Part shown: positions 24,167 through 35,620 of the stretch, one piece after another | Layout: every line of letters starts with the position of its first letter | Numbering within the stretch: position 1 is the first letter of the stretch | Assembly (NCBI GenBank): GCA_015680685.1 | Contig: MNCI01029288.1 | Location: 1-64,000 of the forward strand | DNA: 64,000 bases | Source of the DNA: Gnetum montanum | Taxonomy: Eukaryota > Streptophyta > Gnetopsida > Gnetales > Gnetaceae | Reading direction: 5' to 3' | The notes under the pieces: model-generated | Told to the model about the DNA's origin: nothing | What the model saw: the letters and a program-made list of their open reading frames with translations, nothing else | Database searches by the model: none | Program-made: the position numbers and the translations under genes

Positions 24167-24577
24167 TTACTTTTGATTTCTACTACTGGCTCCATCTTGA
24201 TCCCTTAGTTTATCTTTATTTCTATACCTACATTCATCTTTGTTAGAACTAGACATTAAAGAGGAAGAGAAATATGCTGAATTGGGAGAATCGCCATTGC
24301 TCCTATAGTTCTTCCTATGGTCCCTTGATGTATTCTTTCTAAATTTAGAGGAGGTCCTAGGCTTTGAGGTCCTCCTTATTTTGGGACCAATTCCATCCCC
24401 CTTAGGTTTATCTACATTAGTTGAATGTATTCTTTGAATGTAGTAAGGGTTTAAATAAGCATAAAAAACCCTTGTATTTAGTGATTCACTCAAACTTTCT
24501 TCAATATAGATCCTATCATTTCTCCTACTAGTGTTCTCATCATATGATGCATTATTGATCTTTTGTGAAGGAGACAT
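24167..24577 (-). pseudogene. gag N-terminal fragment, basic and Ser/Asn-rich
   Basis: A 136-codon frame starting ATG, with MSPSQKINNASYDENTSRRN and later RRTSKPRTSSKFRKNTSRD. It is rich in Arg, Ser, Asn and Asp, with an SSSLMSSSNKDECRYRNKD segment. The same region occurs in the plus-strand element at 44560-44760 (SSSPPSMSSSDEDECRYRDK-like). It precedes the gag capsid-like part. It is probably an RNA-binding or disordered Gag N-terminus; no catalytic domain. It is open here but continues into a broken frame. Confidence 0.55.
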
Positions 24578-24699
24578 GCTTTTAATTAATAATATGTGTG
24601 ACTTAAAATACTAATATTTCCAAAAATATAAATCATTAATACTGCTACAACAATCATTTAGTGATTTTGTTACTATCCTAGATAGTGCACGTAGCTAAC

Positions 24700-24723
24700 T
24701 AAAGTCCCCAACAATGATGCAAA
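24700..24723 (-). promoter_or_regulatory. primer-binding site region
   Basis: Minus-strand reading after the LTR end (CATCA) is TTTGCATCATTGTTGGGGAC. It corresponds position for position to the sites at 33515-33536 and 44207-44226 and resembles the GCCGTTGCCGGGGA-type primer site known from Athila/Tat-lineage gypsy elements. Confidence 0.6.
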
Positions 24724-25435
24724 TGATGAGCAGCAAGCAATCCCTACACCCAAGCATACGAATCACTAGCATTCACTAAGCAATTCAATTGAATTTTGTA
24801 GACTTATCAATTCACTAAGCGTTCTCTAAGTACACTGGGTCTAGGTAGTGAATTTGATGAATGTGATCGGTGTCTTATCAGTTTCACTTGAGAGGTGTAA
24901 GGGTATAGTTAAGTCTAACTAAGGCATATGATTTTTATCATTTTATATTTTTTGTTTAATTCACCTAAGTGTTGAAAATAAAGTAATTAAATATTTAATT
25001 AATCTAATAATTAACTATTTCTTAGCTAATCCTAACATAAGCATCTGTTCCCATCTTCCATAGATATCCTGAGCATGTTACAACATTACTAGGTTACCAA
25101 GAATTAAACAGTACTAGGATTACCAAGTGTTAAGTGTATGCTTGAGATGGTTGTACCTATGTGTATTAATTATCCATAATTAATTAATTAATTAAATGAA
25201 TTAAAGTAAAGTACATGAATAATAAATACATTAAGTAAACATTAAGCTAAGACCAAGTGCTAAAAGGTTTATGAAGAAAGCTCATCTTTATTGTTGATCA
25301 CACTAAGGTGCTTAGGTACATCAGTGCTCAAATATAGATCCATACACTTATCACTCCTACTATAGGTACTTAGAAAATATTTTCAAGCCAATGCCACCCT
25401 AGAATGATTAAGTAGAGAAACTAGTAGGCACTGAA
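24724..25435 (-). repeat. partial LTR (R-U5 side)
   Basis: It starts TGATGAGCAG on the plus strand next to the primer-binding site. Landmarks TACTAGGATTACCA, CATCTGTTCCCATCTTCC and CTCATCTTTATT are shared with the LTR at 61041-62060. The homology fades near 25435, where plus-strand internal sequence of another element begins, so the U3 part with promoter is lost. Confidence 0.65.
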
Positions 25436-25744
25436 GTTGTAGCAAGATCAACACCAGCAACAAACATTCCAGCCATAAGAACAGAATAAGCATGACCTAG
25501 TGGGTCAACATTAGTTGTAAAAAGAGCAAGACCAAGTGCTTCACTAGCACAAAAAAACTATAGACTTTTAATAAGCTACCTATAGTAGATAGTAGAAACA
25601 ATAATAAGCATGTATAGAGTTAAACATAATCCCAAAAAAACCTATCGTATCAATAGGATTCACAAGTGGTTAAGTATCTTTATAGGTAAGAGAAGATGAT
25701 GACTATTACAACAAATTTTAGGGAACATTGTATCATTTTAGACG

Positions 25745-27210
25745 ATGTTAGAAACTAGAGAAGGTGCCACTATGGTGATTATGCAACACCAGGATGTAGC
25801 TAGAGTAGTTGAAGCTATAACTAATATTATCAAAGAATCATTCAACATTCCCATTATGCCACCAAAAAATATTACTGGAGCCAAAGATGTAGAAATATTA
25901 GCTAGAATATCAATAATCCTTGTAGAACATGAAGATGCATTGGAGAGACGGCTATAAATAGGATAAGTTATGAAGAATCCTTTTAACATCTTTAGTAATA
26001 TCACTACAATATAGTCTAAGTTAATATCTACCAAAGGTAACAACATGTAGAAAGTAAACTATAGATATTATAAGAAGAATTAGTTACATTAAGAGTAGAA
26101 AGACAAGACCCTGCATGACATATTGCACCCAATAAGTTAGCACTATTCAAATATGAATAATTTGGTCAACAAATGACCAAACAAAAATAAATGGATAAGG
26201 TGAAAGTAGTGGAATGCCTCAGTAGCAAAAGCCCAAATGTATGCACTTGCTAAGGTCATTATTGCATTAGAAGAAGAAAATAAGAACATTGTTGTAGAAA
26301 ATTTAAGATTAACAAACCTTAAAAGGAAAAAGAACATAGTGGAAGAAAGCATTCATTAGCTTAGAGACAAGTTTTCTAGAGTCAACCTTGATGTTAGACA
26401 ACTCACCCTTAAGAACATGATCCTATTAATGAAAGAAATGGATGTAGTTTGACAAAAGTCAGTTATTGAAATCAATAGATGATAGAATAAGATCAAGAAG
26501 AAAAAAATGCTCAAGGAGCACTTCAATGATCAAGTAGGCATGTATAAATAAACCAATGAGGAAGAAATCTAGATGGTCAAAGCTAAGATCAGTTCTATCA
26601 CCCAACAAACACCTGATTAGCAACCCATATTAGATAGTATTTCCAATGTTCATCAAGCCAAAATAAAGAATAAAGACCTACAAATTGAGGACCTAATAAA
26701 ATACATGGGGTTAGTAAATGTTTTCTATCCTAACTTAACCATGTTAATAGTAGGTAGGCCAAGAATAAATGTACTATAGCAAGTGGCTACAATATACTCT
26801 ATGAATGTAAAAGTACTTGTAGATAGGAAAGATACATAGCAAAAGCTTCACATTGCAAACAATGAACTCCAAATAGTCAAATCCAACTACCAAGACTAGA
26901 AAGATGTTGTAGCATACTTGGCCAAGTGAATGATTGATTACTAATAACTATAAAATATTTCCACATATTTTCAATTAGAAAGCACACAAATTTTACTATG
27001 GTATGTCAAGGCCAAGAAAATGTGTCCATAGCTACCATGTCTTTAGGAGGTATCAACTCCTAGAAATATTGCTAAATTCACATGAACGATGCATAATTCT
27101 AAAATAGAGGAAGAAAAACTTAGAGCACTGCTAAAAAAATACTAATTTCAAATGCTAGATGATAAAGAAAACTGATTAATGGAGGAGCCCCCACCACTTG
27201 GAATCTAAAA
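25745..27210 (+). pseudogene. coiled-coil ORF downstream of gag (relic)
   Basis: Opens with MLETREGATMVIMQHQDVAR followed by SFNIPIMP and ILVEHEDALE, then, after stops and shifts, long Lys/Glu/Leu-rich stretches such as VIIALEEENKNIVVENLRL and IH-LRDKFSRVNLDVRQL, typical of an alpha-helical coiled coil. The 43344-52597 element has the same protein in the same order (LEIGEGTTVVVMQHQDAT, SFNVPIMP, NLANHEDVL, ALIAIQEENK, LREQLMRFNHDINKL). No known enzyme motif is visible. Conservation of residues between two diverged elements suggests it once encoded a product useful to the element. Confidence 0.55.
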
Positions 27211-27430
27211 AATCTACATCAAGTTTTGTTTCTTTTTCTTTTGCCATGTATCAATTATGTATTGCATGATAATTTATTAATACCACTCAAATAATGCAGC
27301 AATCGTAATAGAGTTAGTCATGTAAACATGTGTCTTGATGTTGAACTCCATGTAATCCTACAATTCTTTAACGAACTCTATCCTCTTTATGTTTTAACTC
27401 GAGGATGATTTTCAGCGAGTTGTGAGGGTA

Positions 27431-28274
27431 TGATAAAAAATTATTCTAAAGGACTATGATATCATAGATGTAATATCATAGCCTAATATACGTTATCATA
27501 GATATGATGTAGTGGACCATGGTCATGCTTATAAATACAAGTCAACCATCATGTCAAAAATAAGTTTTGGTCCAACACTTAGGAAAATTCTTGCAATTTG
27601 TTTTCTTAAAGTTAGAGTTAGTGTGAATGCCCATAGTGTGGTGAATTATAGTTGCAAAGAATGTTTATTCAAGTAGATTGTTCCTTAACATAATTCATGA
27701 AAATAATCAACGAAATTATTCTTCATCATTGTAGCATATCATTTAGAATAGATCTACTTTTTCATCATGTTTACTTTTACTAAGCAATCTATATTTCTTA
27801 ATTCATTTACAATTCTAATGTTTGTTAGTAAGGTGGAATAAGTACAACTAATTTTGAGTGTAAAGTGTAATTGTTTGGTAACCCAATAGTGACTTGATTC
27901 ACTTAACAATAGAGTTACCTGATAATCTCAGTAATAGTTACATTAGCGTAGGACATGTACAGAAAACCAAGAATGGATACTTATCACCAAAGGATAGAAT
28001 AAATTTATATTTCATTGTACTTTGAAATGAAATTTATATTCATGTTTACATATAATATTTTTAAAGAGCCAACAACATCAATTTATCATATACCTCACTA
28101 ATATTTAAACCATAAATTTTGTACCTTGCTAACTCTAAGTGAGAAGACAACAATCATGAACTTACTCTCAACTCACTAGTATACTTATATTTTCCATCCA
28201 CGAATTATGATATGGTCATGTGTGAATGCTTATGACTTGTATGGTTGAGTGTTGGAATACCTTATCTCTCATCA
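27431..28274 (+). repeat. 3' LTR
   Basis: It starts TGATAAAAAA after a purine tract and ends CTCATCA. Promoter-like U3 includes TGATATCATAG repeats (27455-27505) and a TATAAATA box at 27530-27537. The R/U5 part (ATGCCCATAGTGTG and the Ser-like GTTTATTCAAGTAGA) is related to the LTR at 40640-41565 read on the other strand. Confidence 0.75.
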
Positions 28275-31033
28275 AATGTACTTAGAATTGCTAAATTTTC
28301 AAGCATCTCCATAACTTACTTTGAATGAAAAATTATAAGCCTTAAAAAATCTACAAAGTAGATAAAAATTTTCTTCTATGAACCTTTTGCTCTATCAATA
28401 AGATATTTTAAAGTGATGTGATGATCTATAGTAGAATGTTGTCACTTAAATCCTTACTAGGAAATTACATGTATCTAATTTTCTTCCAAGAATAGATTCA
28501 AGAATAGCCCAAAAGCTTAACAAAAATATTGCTAATTATAATCAATATATAATTATTTAAATCTATTTTATCTCCTTTTAAAAAAATTATAACTACTTTA
28601 TTAATGCACTATTTCTTTTCCAAACCCACTTGCACAACCAAATTTAACTTCTTCTAATAGCATTCCATACCAATGGTCCTCTTCATTTAAAAAATTCTTC
28701 ATATAAGTTAATTATAGTAGTAGCTTTTCCTAATGCTAATTTTTTATCCTCTACAATATATCATAAAAAATGAATAATGTATTACCATTGTTATAAAAAT
28801 CTTCTATTTTATCATCACTATGAAACAAAGTTTAATAAAAACTTTATAAATATTTAAGAGATAAATCTTAGTTTAGTCTTCCATTACTTTGAGATAAATG
28901 CTAAAAACATTTGGAGTGCTTCTTTATCATTTTTAATAAAATGTTCTATTCATTTCTAATAAATTCCCTCTTCTTAGCTCAAATCAAATTTTTATATGAA
29001 TTTATAATCTCTAATGACTTTTAAGTCTTCAATAAAATTCTAGTTGTCTTACATTCTTCATTATATCATTAGTTATTATTTGTATTTTTGCCTTTGGAAA
29101 TATTTAGAGTAGCTGTAATTAGCATTTTTGTAAGACTCACACTTGAATTCCAAACCTTTTGAAGCTTATTTGAAAATTCTTCTTCATTTTTGTAATTAAT
29201 AAAAGTGCTCTTTCCTCTTAGAATATCTAATATGCTATGTATATGCTAATAACATGAATTATAAAGGATAATGGTAGGATTCAATTATTTCTTCATTTAC
29301 TTCAAAACACTTGATGTTGCTAACATTATCTAGGTGAAAAAAAAAGAAAATCAATACTAAAACCAGCTAATTTTAGATATTTATTCATGTTATTTAGAAC
29401 TAATAGATTTAATCCTTGTCTCTGTTCTAACAAATGTTTTCCTATATGATTAAATTATTTATCTTATAGCACCAATTCAATTGTGCACTTTTCTCATATT
29501 CTAAACTAATTTTAGCATTAAATTCATGACATATGTAAATTCTTCCTCTCTAAGCAAAACTAGAAATATTCATGCTAAGGGATTGGAAAGAAAAGTCTTG
29601 TGATAAACATTCTCATTCATAGAGAGTAGCTTCTCTATGTGAAAATTAATAAAAAGCTAAAAATAAAAAAATATTCTTGTTGCCATATTTTTATTCAAAT
29701 ATAATAATTATATTTATCTACCTTTTCTATTTTAACTTTCTCATGAATAGAATTTTGAATCAAAATAACTAGACCTCCAAATAGTCTTTCAAAATCCACA
29801 TTTCTTTTATAATGAAAAGATAATACAACAAAATTAGAATAGAAATCTCTATAGTGTTCAATTTTGCATGTCTCAACAATACTAAATATGGCATATCTAT
29901 TAAAGAAAGATATATTATATCATACCTTCACTTTATTTGCTATTAATCCATCAATGATTAAAAATCCACAATAAAAATATTTTATGTATTCTTTGTGAAG
30001 TTTTTTGAATACTTATTTTTGGTAATTGCTACATTACTTCTTGTTTTCAAAAATGCTATATAACCTTGTACTATCACTTCTTTCCCTTTCCTCTAAACTA
30101 TAGATATTTTTACAAGTTCTTTATTAGTGAGATCTTCATTGCTCTAATTTTTCTAACCCTTTAAGTGATAGTGAACTTTCAAAACTTTGTATTTATCATT
30201 TGTATCATGAAATTTGATAGCAATGCATCCAAGTTCACCATTTTTAGGCCTAGAGTGAATTGCTTCCTTTATTTTAGATGATTCAATATGCATTATGTCT
30301 TTTATCATGGGTATCACTTCTTGAACTAGGTTTTTATTTTTATTTTCATCTATTCCAACAAAAAGAAAATTCAATACTTTATTCTTCCATTCTTTTTCTT
30401 CATTGAGAAGTTCATATATTACCAAATCCATGTGAGTTTTTTCATCAATTTTCTTAAGGTACTTCTTTATTAGATCTGCTTGAATAATAGCTTCTAATGT
30501 AGTAACTTTTGCCTTCATGTAGTCTTTTCTTTAGTGATTTCTTTTAGTCAATCATCATTTTGGCTTTCCCAGTAATAAAATTGACTTGCAATGTAGTAAT
30601 CTTTTGATACATCTCCTATAGTAACAAATCATTAATTGTTTTCAATATTTCATCATACATCATAGCCTCTATTAATTTGCTTTAATATTTTGCATTCTAA
30701 ACTTGAATCATTTCAGGGTTTTATCATCCAAATACCATTTCAATGTCTTGAATTTAGAGTGGCAATTTGCATTCTCACATATATCTAACCCTTGGAAACC
30801 TTCTTTCACATTTCTTTTTAAAGAAATTTTCATTTTCTAATCTCCTCCCCTCTTTTCTTCCCAAACTATGTTTATTGTAACTACAACTAGATGACTATAT
30901 GTACCTTCTTATTTCTTTAATGATATACTCTATTTTTTATTCTTTAATATAATTTTATTTTTAGAGTCCAACAATCTTTCCAACCCATAATACATTCATA
31001 GAACTTAAAGTAAAACTTTTAGAGCTAAGTTTA
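28275..31033 (-). mobile_element. LINE (non-LTR retrotransposon), 3'-truncated
   Basis: Minus-strand order is ORF1-like RNA-binding protein (30518-30153), endonuclease (about 30000-29200) and the start of reverse transcriptase (about 28640-28290). The endonuclease region reads FERLFGGLVILIQNSIHEKV, matching the GG-V/I-x-I-x-x-N segment of APE-type endonucleases. The RT start reads KGDKIDLNNYILIIISNIF-KLL, matching the KGD-x-x-D-x-x-NYR-x-I opening of plant LINE RTs, and a VDF-KAY relic follows near 28355. The catalytic YADD region and 3' end are absent, cut by the LTR element ending at 28274. Confidence 0.75.
30153..30518 (-). pseudogene. LINE ORF1-like RNA-binding protein fragment
   Basis: A 121-codon frame with VLNFLFVGIDENKNKNLVQE, then IKDIMHIESSKIKEAIHSRP and GCIAIKFHDTNDKYKVL. 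This is the pattern of the RRM-containing central part of L1-type ORF1 proteins (a loop of E-x-x-x-x-x-L, then an I-x-x-A-x-R segment, then R/C-x-I-x-VKF and K-x-x-VL). Such proteins bind LINE RNA and chaperone reverse transcription. An N-terminal Leu/Lys helix precedes it. The first codon in the longest frame is ATG. It lies upstream of the endonuclease, in the right order. Confidence 0.6.
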
Positions 31034-31690
31034 TGAGAAAATAGAGTTTCTAATGCCCAACCATACAAGCAACACAAGTGTAAACATGTAACTAAATCAT
31101 ACTCCATGGATGGAACAATATGAACTCTAGATAGTTAATATGAGGCTTGTTGTCCATTGAGTTCTTACTGAAGATAGTGATAATCAAAGTGTATGGTTTA
31201 ACTTGCAATAAGGTATAAGATGTACTAATATTATTTATCTTTGAATTAGTAAAAATAGAACATTATAAAATGAATAGTAATTTCAATTAACTAAAATATA
31301 GTGAAAAGTATTTCTAATCTACCCTAATGGTGATAAGCATCCATTTATAATCTTTCATTCATGTTCTGAACTCATATAGCTATTACTGGGATTACCACAT
31401 AAACCATTACTAGATGAATCAAATGATATTACTACTAGGTTATCAAACAACTATACTTAGCACTTGAGATTAGTCATACTTACTTTGCCAAATACTAAGA
31501 TACATTAGAAATGTAAATGATAGTTAAAATGTAAAGCACATATGAAATGTAAATCAATGTTATTTGAGATACTAAAATGATCATACATAGTGTCAATCTT
31601 TTTAGCTATCCATGAAGCATGTCTAAGTATACTTTACTTGAATAAAGATGTCATAATGCTACTTAAGATCACACTACAATATCTTTTTGA
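31034..31690 (-). repeat. 3' LTR, U3 side deleted
   Basis: Aligns with 40640-41290 but stops abruptly after GATCACAC, where the partner continues for about 275 bases through its TATA box to CATCA. The join runs straight into gag-related sequence, so U3 and the end of the internal region were removed in one deletion. Confidence 0.65.
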
Positions 31691-32693
31691 TCTTGCCTAT
31701 AATACTAGATATAGATTTTTGGATTGGCATATTCTTTCTTTGAACCACCTCTTTCATAGATTCTTCCTCTTATGTCTTGCAAACTTAAACAACTCTTTTG
31801 CAAAGAGATGGATCCATGTTATACTCTTCTATACATTCGCCCTTTCTTAATTGTCCTCCTTTCTTAGCCACTTCATCAATTAATCTCTCTATATGATGAC
31901 TTTGCATTTTAAATAATTGTTCATAGGCATATGGCTCAAGGGTCTCTTTCTTGTTTTGTTTTTTAATCCATCAATTATGTATTCAAGTTTTTCCTTCTAA
32001 GAAAGACTATGCCCTAAGCATCTATGCAAAGGTGAATAATATCTACCCATGGCTATGTTAAGAGATTCATTGTTCCTTTGTTTCCATCCTTGGATTTATT
32101 TTCTTATATTTAACACTAAAATAATTCTAGTACTTATCATTAAAAATTTTTAACCTCATGCTCCATTTGTGACTAGAGTCTGGAAATAGAGATTGATACC
32201 AACTTTTTTCTTCTTTGATCATCATCCTAGGAAATAATTTAAGTTTCTACTACACATTATCAATAGTTTGGAATGTACAAGCATCATCGAGGGCCTATAG
32301 ATGCTATTATGGATTAACATTATAATATCCATCAGACTTCAAAATGCTTTTCCTATCAAGTTGCTTAATGCAATTGTCCATTTAATGCCTTGTCAAAATA
32401 TAGACAGGCTCTTTAATGTTGATCATGTTTTTACATCATCCTTGAATTCATCATAATATCTATGATAGTAGTAATGTCCTCTTAAATTTTCTTTACTGTT
32501 CCTTCACCTATGCCTTTATTTTCTTTCTTTATCTTTCTTTTCATCTTCATCATAATGTCTATCTCTTCCTTTGTATCCATCATGACCTCTTATTTTGTTC
32601 CTATCATGCATTCTATCTTGATACCTTTGTGGAGTCCTATCATGATTTCTACATTTATCTTTCTTAGAATCTATTGATGACTATAATGAAGAG

Positions 32694-33514
32694 TGATGGG
32701 CCACGATATCGCGTACGAGATATTGCAGTCGCCACGATATCGCATCCCTCATGACATCGTGTACGCAATATCGTGGTGCACTGAAAAGTCTATAAATAAG
32801 AGGTAGCTCTCCCTTGTTTCTCATCTACGCCTAGACCATAGCGAAACTCTTGCAGTTTTACCTCTCCAAAGATAGAATAATTTACACGTGCATGCAGTAG
32901 GAACTCCAAAGTGAACGGATCTTTATTCGAGTAAATATTGTACCTAAACACAAGTTTGTGTACGGAAATAAAGAAGAACTTCTTGGATCAACCTTGCAAG
33001 GCATGGAATAGGCTAAATAGGAATTTTATTTATTATTTTTTATTATTTATCATTTAAATGTTTTATTAGATGGCTAAATCTCTCTCAAACCTTCTCTCCT
33101 AGTTAAGTGCCTCAGTACGACCACTTCGAGTAGGTGCGTTACGCTTGGTGATTCCAGTAACGATTAGCGTTTGGTAACCAAGGTTGCATTGGTTTAGGGT
33201 GTGAACGGTAAGTGGGAATCGATGCCGATGCTAGGTTAATTAATGCTTAGTTAGTTAGTTAAAGTTAGTTAATTAGTCTCTTCACCCTTCACCTCATTAG
33301 CATACGAGATAAAATAGAAAAGACATAAAAATCATATACCTCAGACTTAACCATACAACCGTGACAAATACAAGTAAGCCTAGGAAGACAACAAATGAAT
33401 AACCTCAAGTGTTCCATGAGGCGTGTAGGCACTTAGTCTATGGAATTTGACTAAATTGCATGTGTAACACTCGTATTCATATGGTTGAGTGTTGGGATAC
33501 CTCGCCACTCATCA
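32694..33514 (+). repeat. 5' LTR
   Basis: Near-identical in order to 38958-39846: GATATCGC palindromes (32703-32776), TATAAATA at 32791-32798, GGAAATAAAG (33... R region near 32958), GTTAGTTAGTTA runs, and an end at CACTCATCA. The partner has one additional palindrome unit of about 36 bases. Confidence 0.93.
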
Positions 33515-33536
33515 TTAGTGTCGTTGCCGGGGACTA
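33515..33536 (+). promoter_or_regulatory. primer-binding site
   Basis: Immediately after the LTR: TTAGTGTCGTTGCCGGGGAC. It resembles the GCGCCGTTGCCGGGGA primer site of Athila/Tat-lineage gypsy elements (recalled from the literature; the primer tRNA is not asserted here). Confidence 0.7.
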
Positions 33537-33659
33537 AGTGTTTGTGTGCTAAGTAGGACATAGGAAATTATCCACATCATTGGGAGCTAAAACGAACCCT
33601 TAGGGTTAATTAAAGAAAAATTATATAATGAGTAATCAGCACACCAAATTAAATCAAGA

Positions 33660-34690
33660 TGTCTTCTTCTCATACAAGTATTTCACCACCTAGGGATCAT
33701 ACAAGAAACAGTCGACAGTCTAACATGCATAATTGAGATCCACCTGTTTCTCAACAGTATCGGATAGTATCTACTCATCTCGATGAGTATATACCCAATT
33801 TTACTTTTATCCTCCATCAGGATGAACAACTACATTGGCAAGATCTACAAGGTAACATAGTGTTACCTCTAGATCGTACAGTCCCCAACATGCTCCTCCG
33901 TGCCTTGGCACAGACCAGCATGACACAACTATATGCTAAATACGTTGTAGGTGATTTTGACACAAGGGATTACCATCCCACAGAAGCACAACATTTAAGG
34001 GACTTGCGACAGGAGAGCCACCACACATTGTTAAAGGACAAAGGGGTCCTGCATGTCCTAAGTGAAATCGAAGATGGTGAACCCATTATAAGGGGTTCTC
34101 TATCGAAAGATGTTCCCCCTCCTAATGATGGTGAGGAGGTGGGGTATCATAAATTACATTCCACGATTCATAACCTTGGTTCTGATACCCATGAACACCA
34201 AGTGTTCACTGAGGGAACAAAAACACACGACAAGGATGAGCACTTAGATCGTCATCACAATCAGGGCCATAGTCACAAAAGAGAAGGTAAGAAACATCGT
34301 CACGACAATGGTTCTCCTTCTTCTTCACCTTCATCACATCACTCACCCTCTCCTTCCACATCGGGATGCAGCCATAGAGAGCATAACGGTGAGGATAAAG
34401 GTGCGCATAATGAGAGACCTCAACGAGAAAGTCAAGAGAGAGGACGAGGGCACTCACGAGAATCAAGGCATGAACAAAGGAAAAGTAGGGAACAATGTAG
34501 ACATCATAGACATCATGAAAGAGATGATCATGAAGAGCCCATACTTGCAACCTGGAGTATGCTTGATATAACGGAGGTAGTTAGGATACCCACAAGGCAT
34601 CAAAAGGATAGCTGGATCAAGCGCTTAGACATGAATAACATCCCAGGCTTCAAGGGGGGATATAATGATGATCTAAAAAATAATTTATAG
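33660..34690 (+). pseudogene. gag, N-terminal and His/Arg/Glu-rich part
   Basis: An open frame runs from 33860 to 34690 (276 codons) and homology starts near 33660. Residues about 110-220 are dominated by His, Arg, Glu and Ser (for example SREQCRHHRHHERDDHEEP), a long charged low-complexity linker. The end reads WIKRLDMNNIPGFKGGYNDD, the entry to the capsid domain, matching LPRLDMNNIPKFIGGYDSDP of the element at 43344. A TAG at about 34688 interrupts, and the capsid frame continues past it. The longest frame has no ATG at its true start; the listed first codon is a non-ATG inside the relic. Confidence 0.7.
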
Positions 34691-35620
34691 GCATTCCATG
34701 ATGCCTGCACCTTGCAGAACATAGAAAAAAAGTGGCAGAATTTAAAGTTATTCCCTAGGACACTCATAAAGGAAGCAAAGAGTTAGTATCGGTCCTTAGA
34801 GCTGGAAACCATTAAGAGATGGAGTACGATGTTAGAGTTGTTCAACGATAAATACCAAACGTACTCCAAAGTGTCTAATTTGTGTAAATAGATCCAAGGA
34901 TGGAAACAGGGTAATAATGAACCCTTGGATGCTACCATGGCCCGATACCATCCATTGCTACATTGTTGCCCGGGCCATGGTTATGCACAACGAGATCAAC
35001 TTTGCCACCTCGTATATGGGCTAAGGTACGAAACTAGGAGAACCCTTGGGACATATGCCTAAGGGAGATTATCCGAACTTAGATCCCATGAAATTCATCA
35101 CTTGTTGGAGCAAGTAGCCAAAGAAGAAGGAGAGCTACGAAAAAGAGAGAGTGTGGAAGAATATAACCATGATCCTTCCCTTCGGAAGAAGGGAGTGAAA
35201 TTTTGGGATGAAGAGGATGAGTCACCACTTGAAGAATTGGTGAATAGGAAAACCTTGCCACTTCAGAAGCTAACAACCGAAGTGTCGGCCAAGGTGGATC
35301 AATTGTGGGATTCCTTAAACTCTAGACTTGAAACTATCTTGGAAATTGTAGAAGAGTGTAAGGAGGAACGAGGTAGTGACTCAGATAAGAAAAAGAAGAG
35401 AGATTCAAGCCATGCATGTCACAAGGGTAAGGGGAAAATAACTATCTCTGATGAGGTTGTGGATTCGAACACAGACAATGACGGTGGATGTGAGATCTGC
35501 CAATATGACCATCCTAAGGGATGTTGTCTAATCATCTCACATCTACAAAAGTCTAGGGTGTATGCACTTAACCCGAGACTTAATAGACAGCAGACACCCC
35601 GAAGATTACCTTATCCCTAA
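34691..35620 (+). pseudogene. gag, capsid and zinc-knuckle part
   Basis: After the stop the same protein continues: FHDACTLQNIEKKWQNLKLF, PRTLIKEAK-SYRSLE, W-STMLELFNDKYQTY, IQGWKQGNNEPLDATMARY and YGLRYETRRTLGTYA. This is the Retrotrans_gag capsid (W-x-x-L/x-x-F, then a major-homology-like segment). An intact 172-codon frame, 35102-35620, then carries a Glu/Lys coiled region and CEICQYDHPKGCC, a C-x2-C-x3-H-x4-C knuckle one residue shorter than the canonical CCHC. The stops at 34688 and in the IQGWKQ region are the only breaks across about 500 codons. Confidence 0.75.

Larger units (their letters stand above)
22100..25435 (-). mobile_element. LTR retrotransposon, gag plus 5' LTR (3' part missing)
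   Basis: Minus orientation: 5' LTR 25435-24724 (the start, U3 side, is cut off at about 25435), primer-binding region 24723-24700, then gag 24577 down to about 22150. The gag includes an Arg/Ser/Asn/Asp-rich N-terminal part, a CDIYQYDH-KGYC knuckle near 23145-23105, and a long C-terminal extension around 22750-22250 containing SNNKGCKYG and ECAKMDPQNS that parallels the plus-strand element at 46600-46750. No protease, RT or integrase is seen. The 3' LTR is not present. Confidence 0.7.
25500..28274 (+). mobile_element. 3' half of an LTR retrotransposon with coiled-coil ORF
   Basis: Plus orientation: a coiled-coil ORF relic (25500-27210), a noncoding tail, a purine-rich GTGAGGGTA tract (27422-27430), and a 3' LTR (27431-28274) ending CATCA. 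The 5' LTR and gag are missing. Its left side abuts, in opposite orientation, the U5 side of the LTR at 24724-25435. The coiled-coil ORF is homologous to that at 49900-51100 in the 43344-52597 element. Confidence 0.7.

Noticed and set aside
25371-25620. Minus-strand reading with GLALFTTNVDPLGHAYS-like sequence, resembling a membrane protein
   Set aside because: The region aligns instead with plus-strand internal sequence of the related element around 49800-49950, so the resemblance is by chance.
32703-32776. GATATCGC repeats considered as a CRISPR-like or satellite array
   Set aside because: They lie in the U3 of an LTR with a TATA box directly downstream and are repeated in the partner LTR; spacers are not unique.
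34206-34550. Minus-strand 114-codon frame
   Set aside because: Antisense of the His/Arg/Glu-rich gag frame at 33860-34690; no independent domain.
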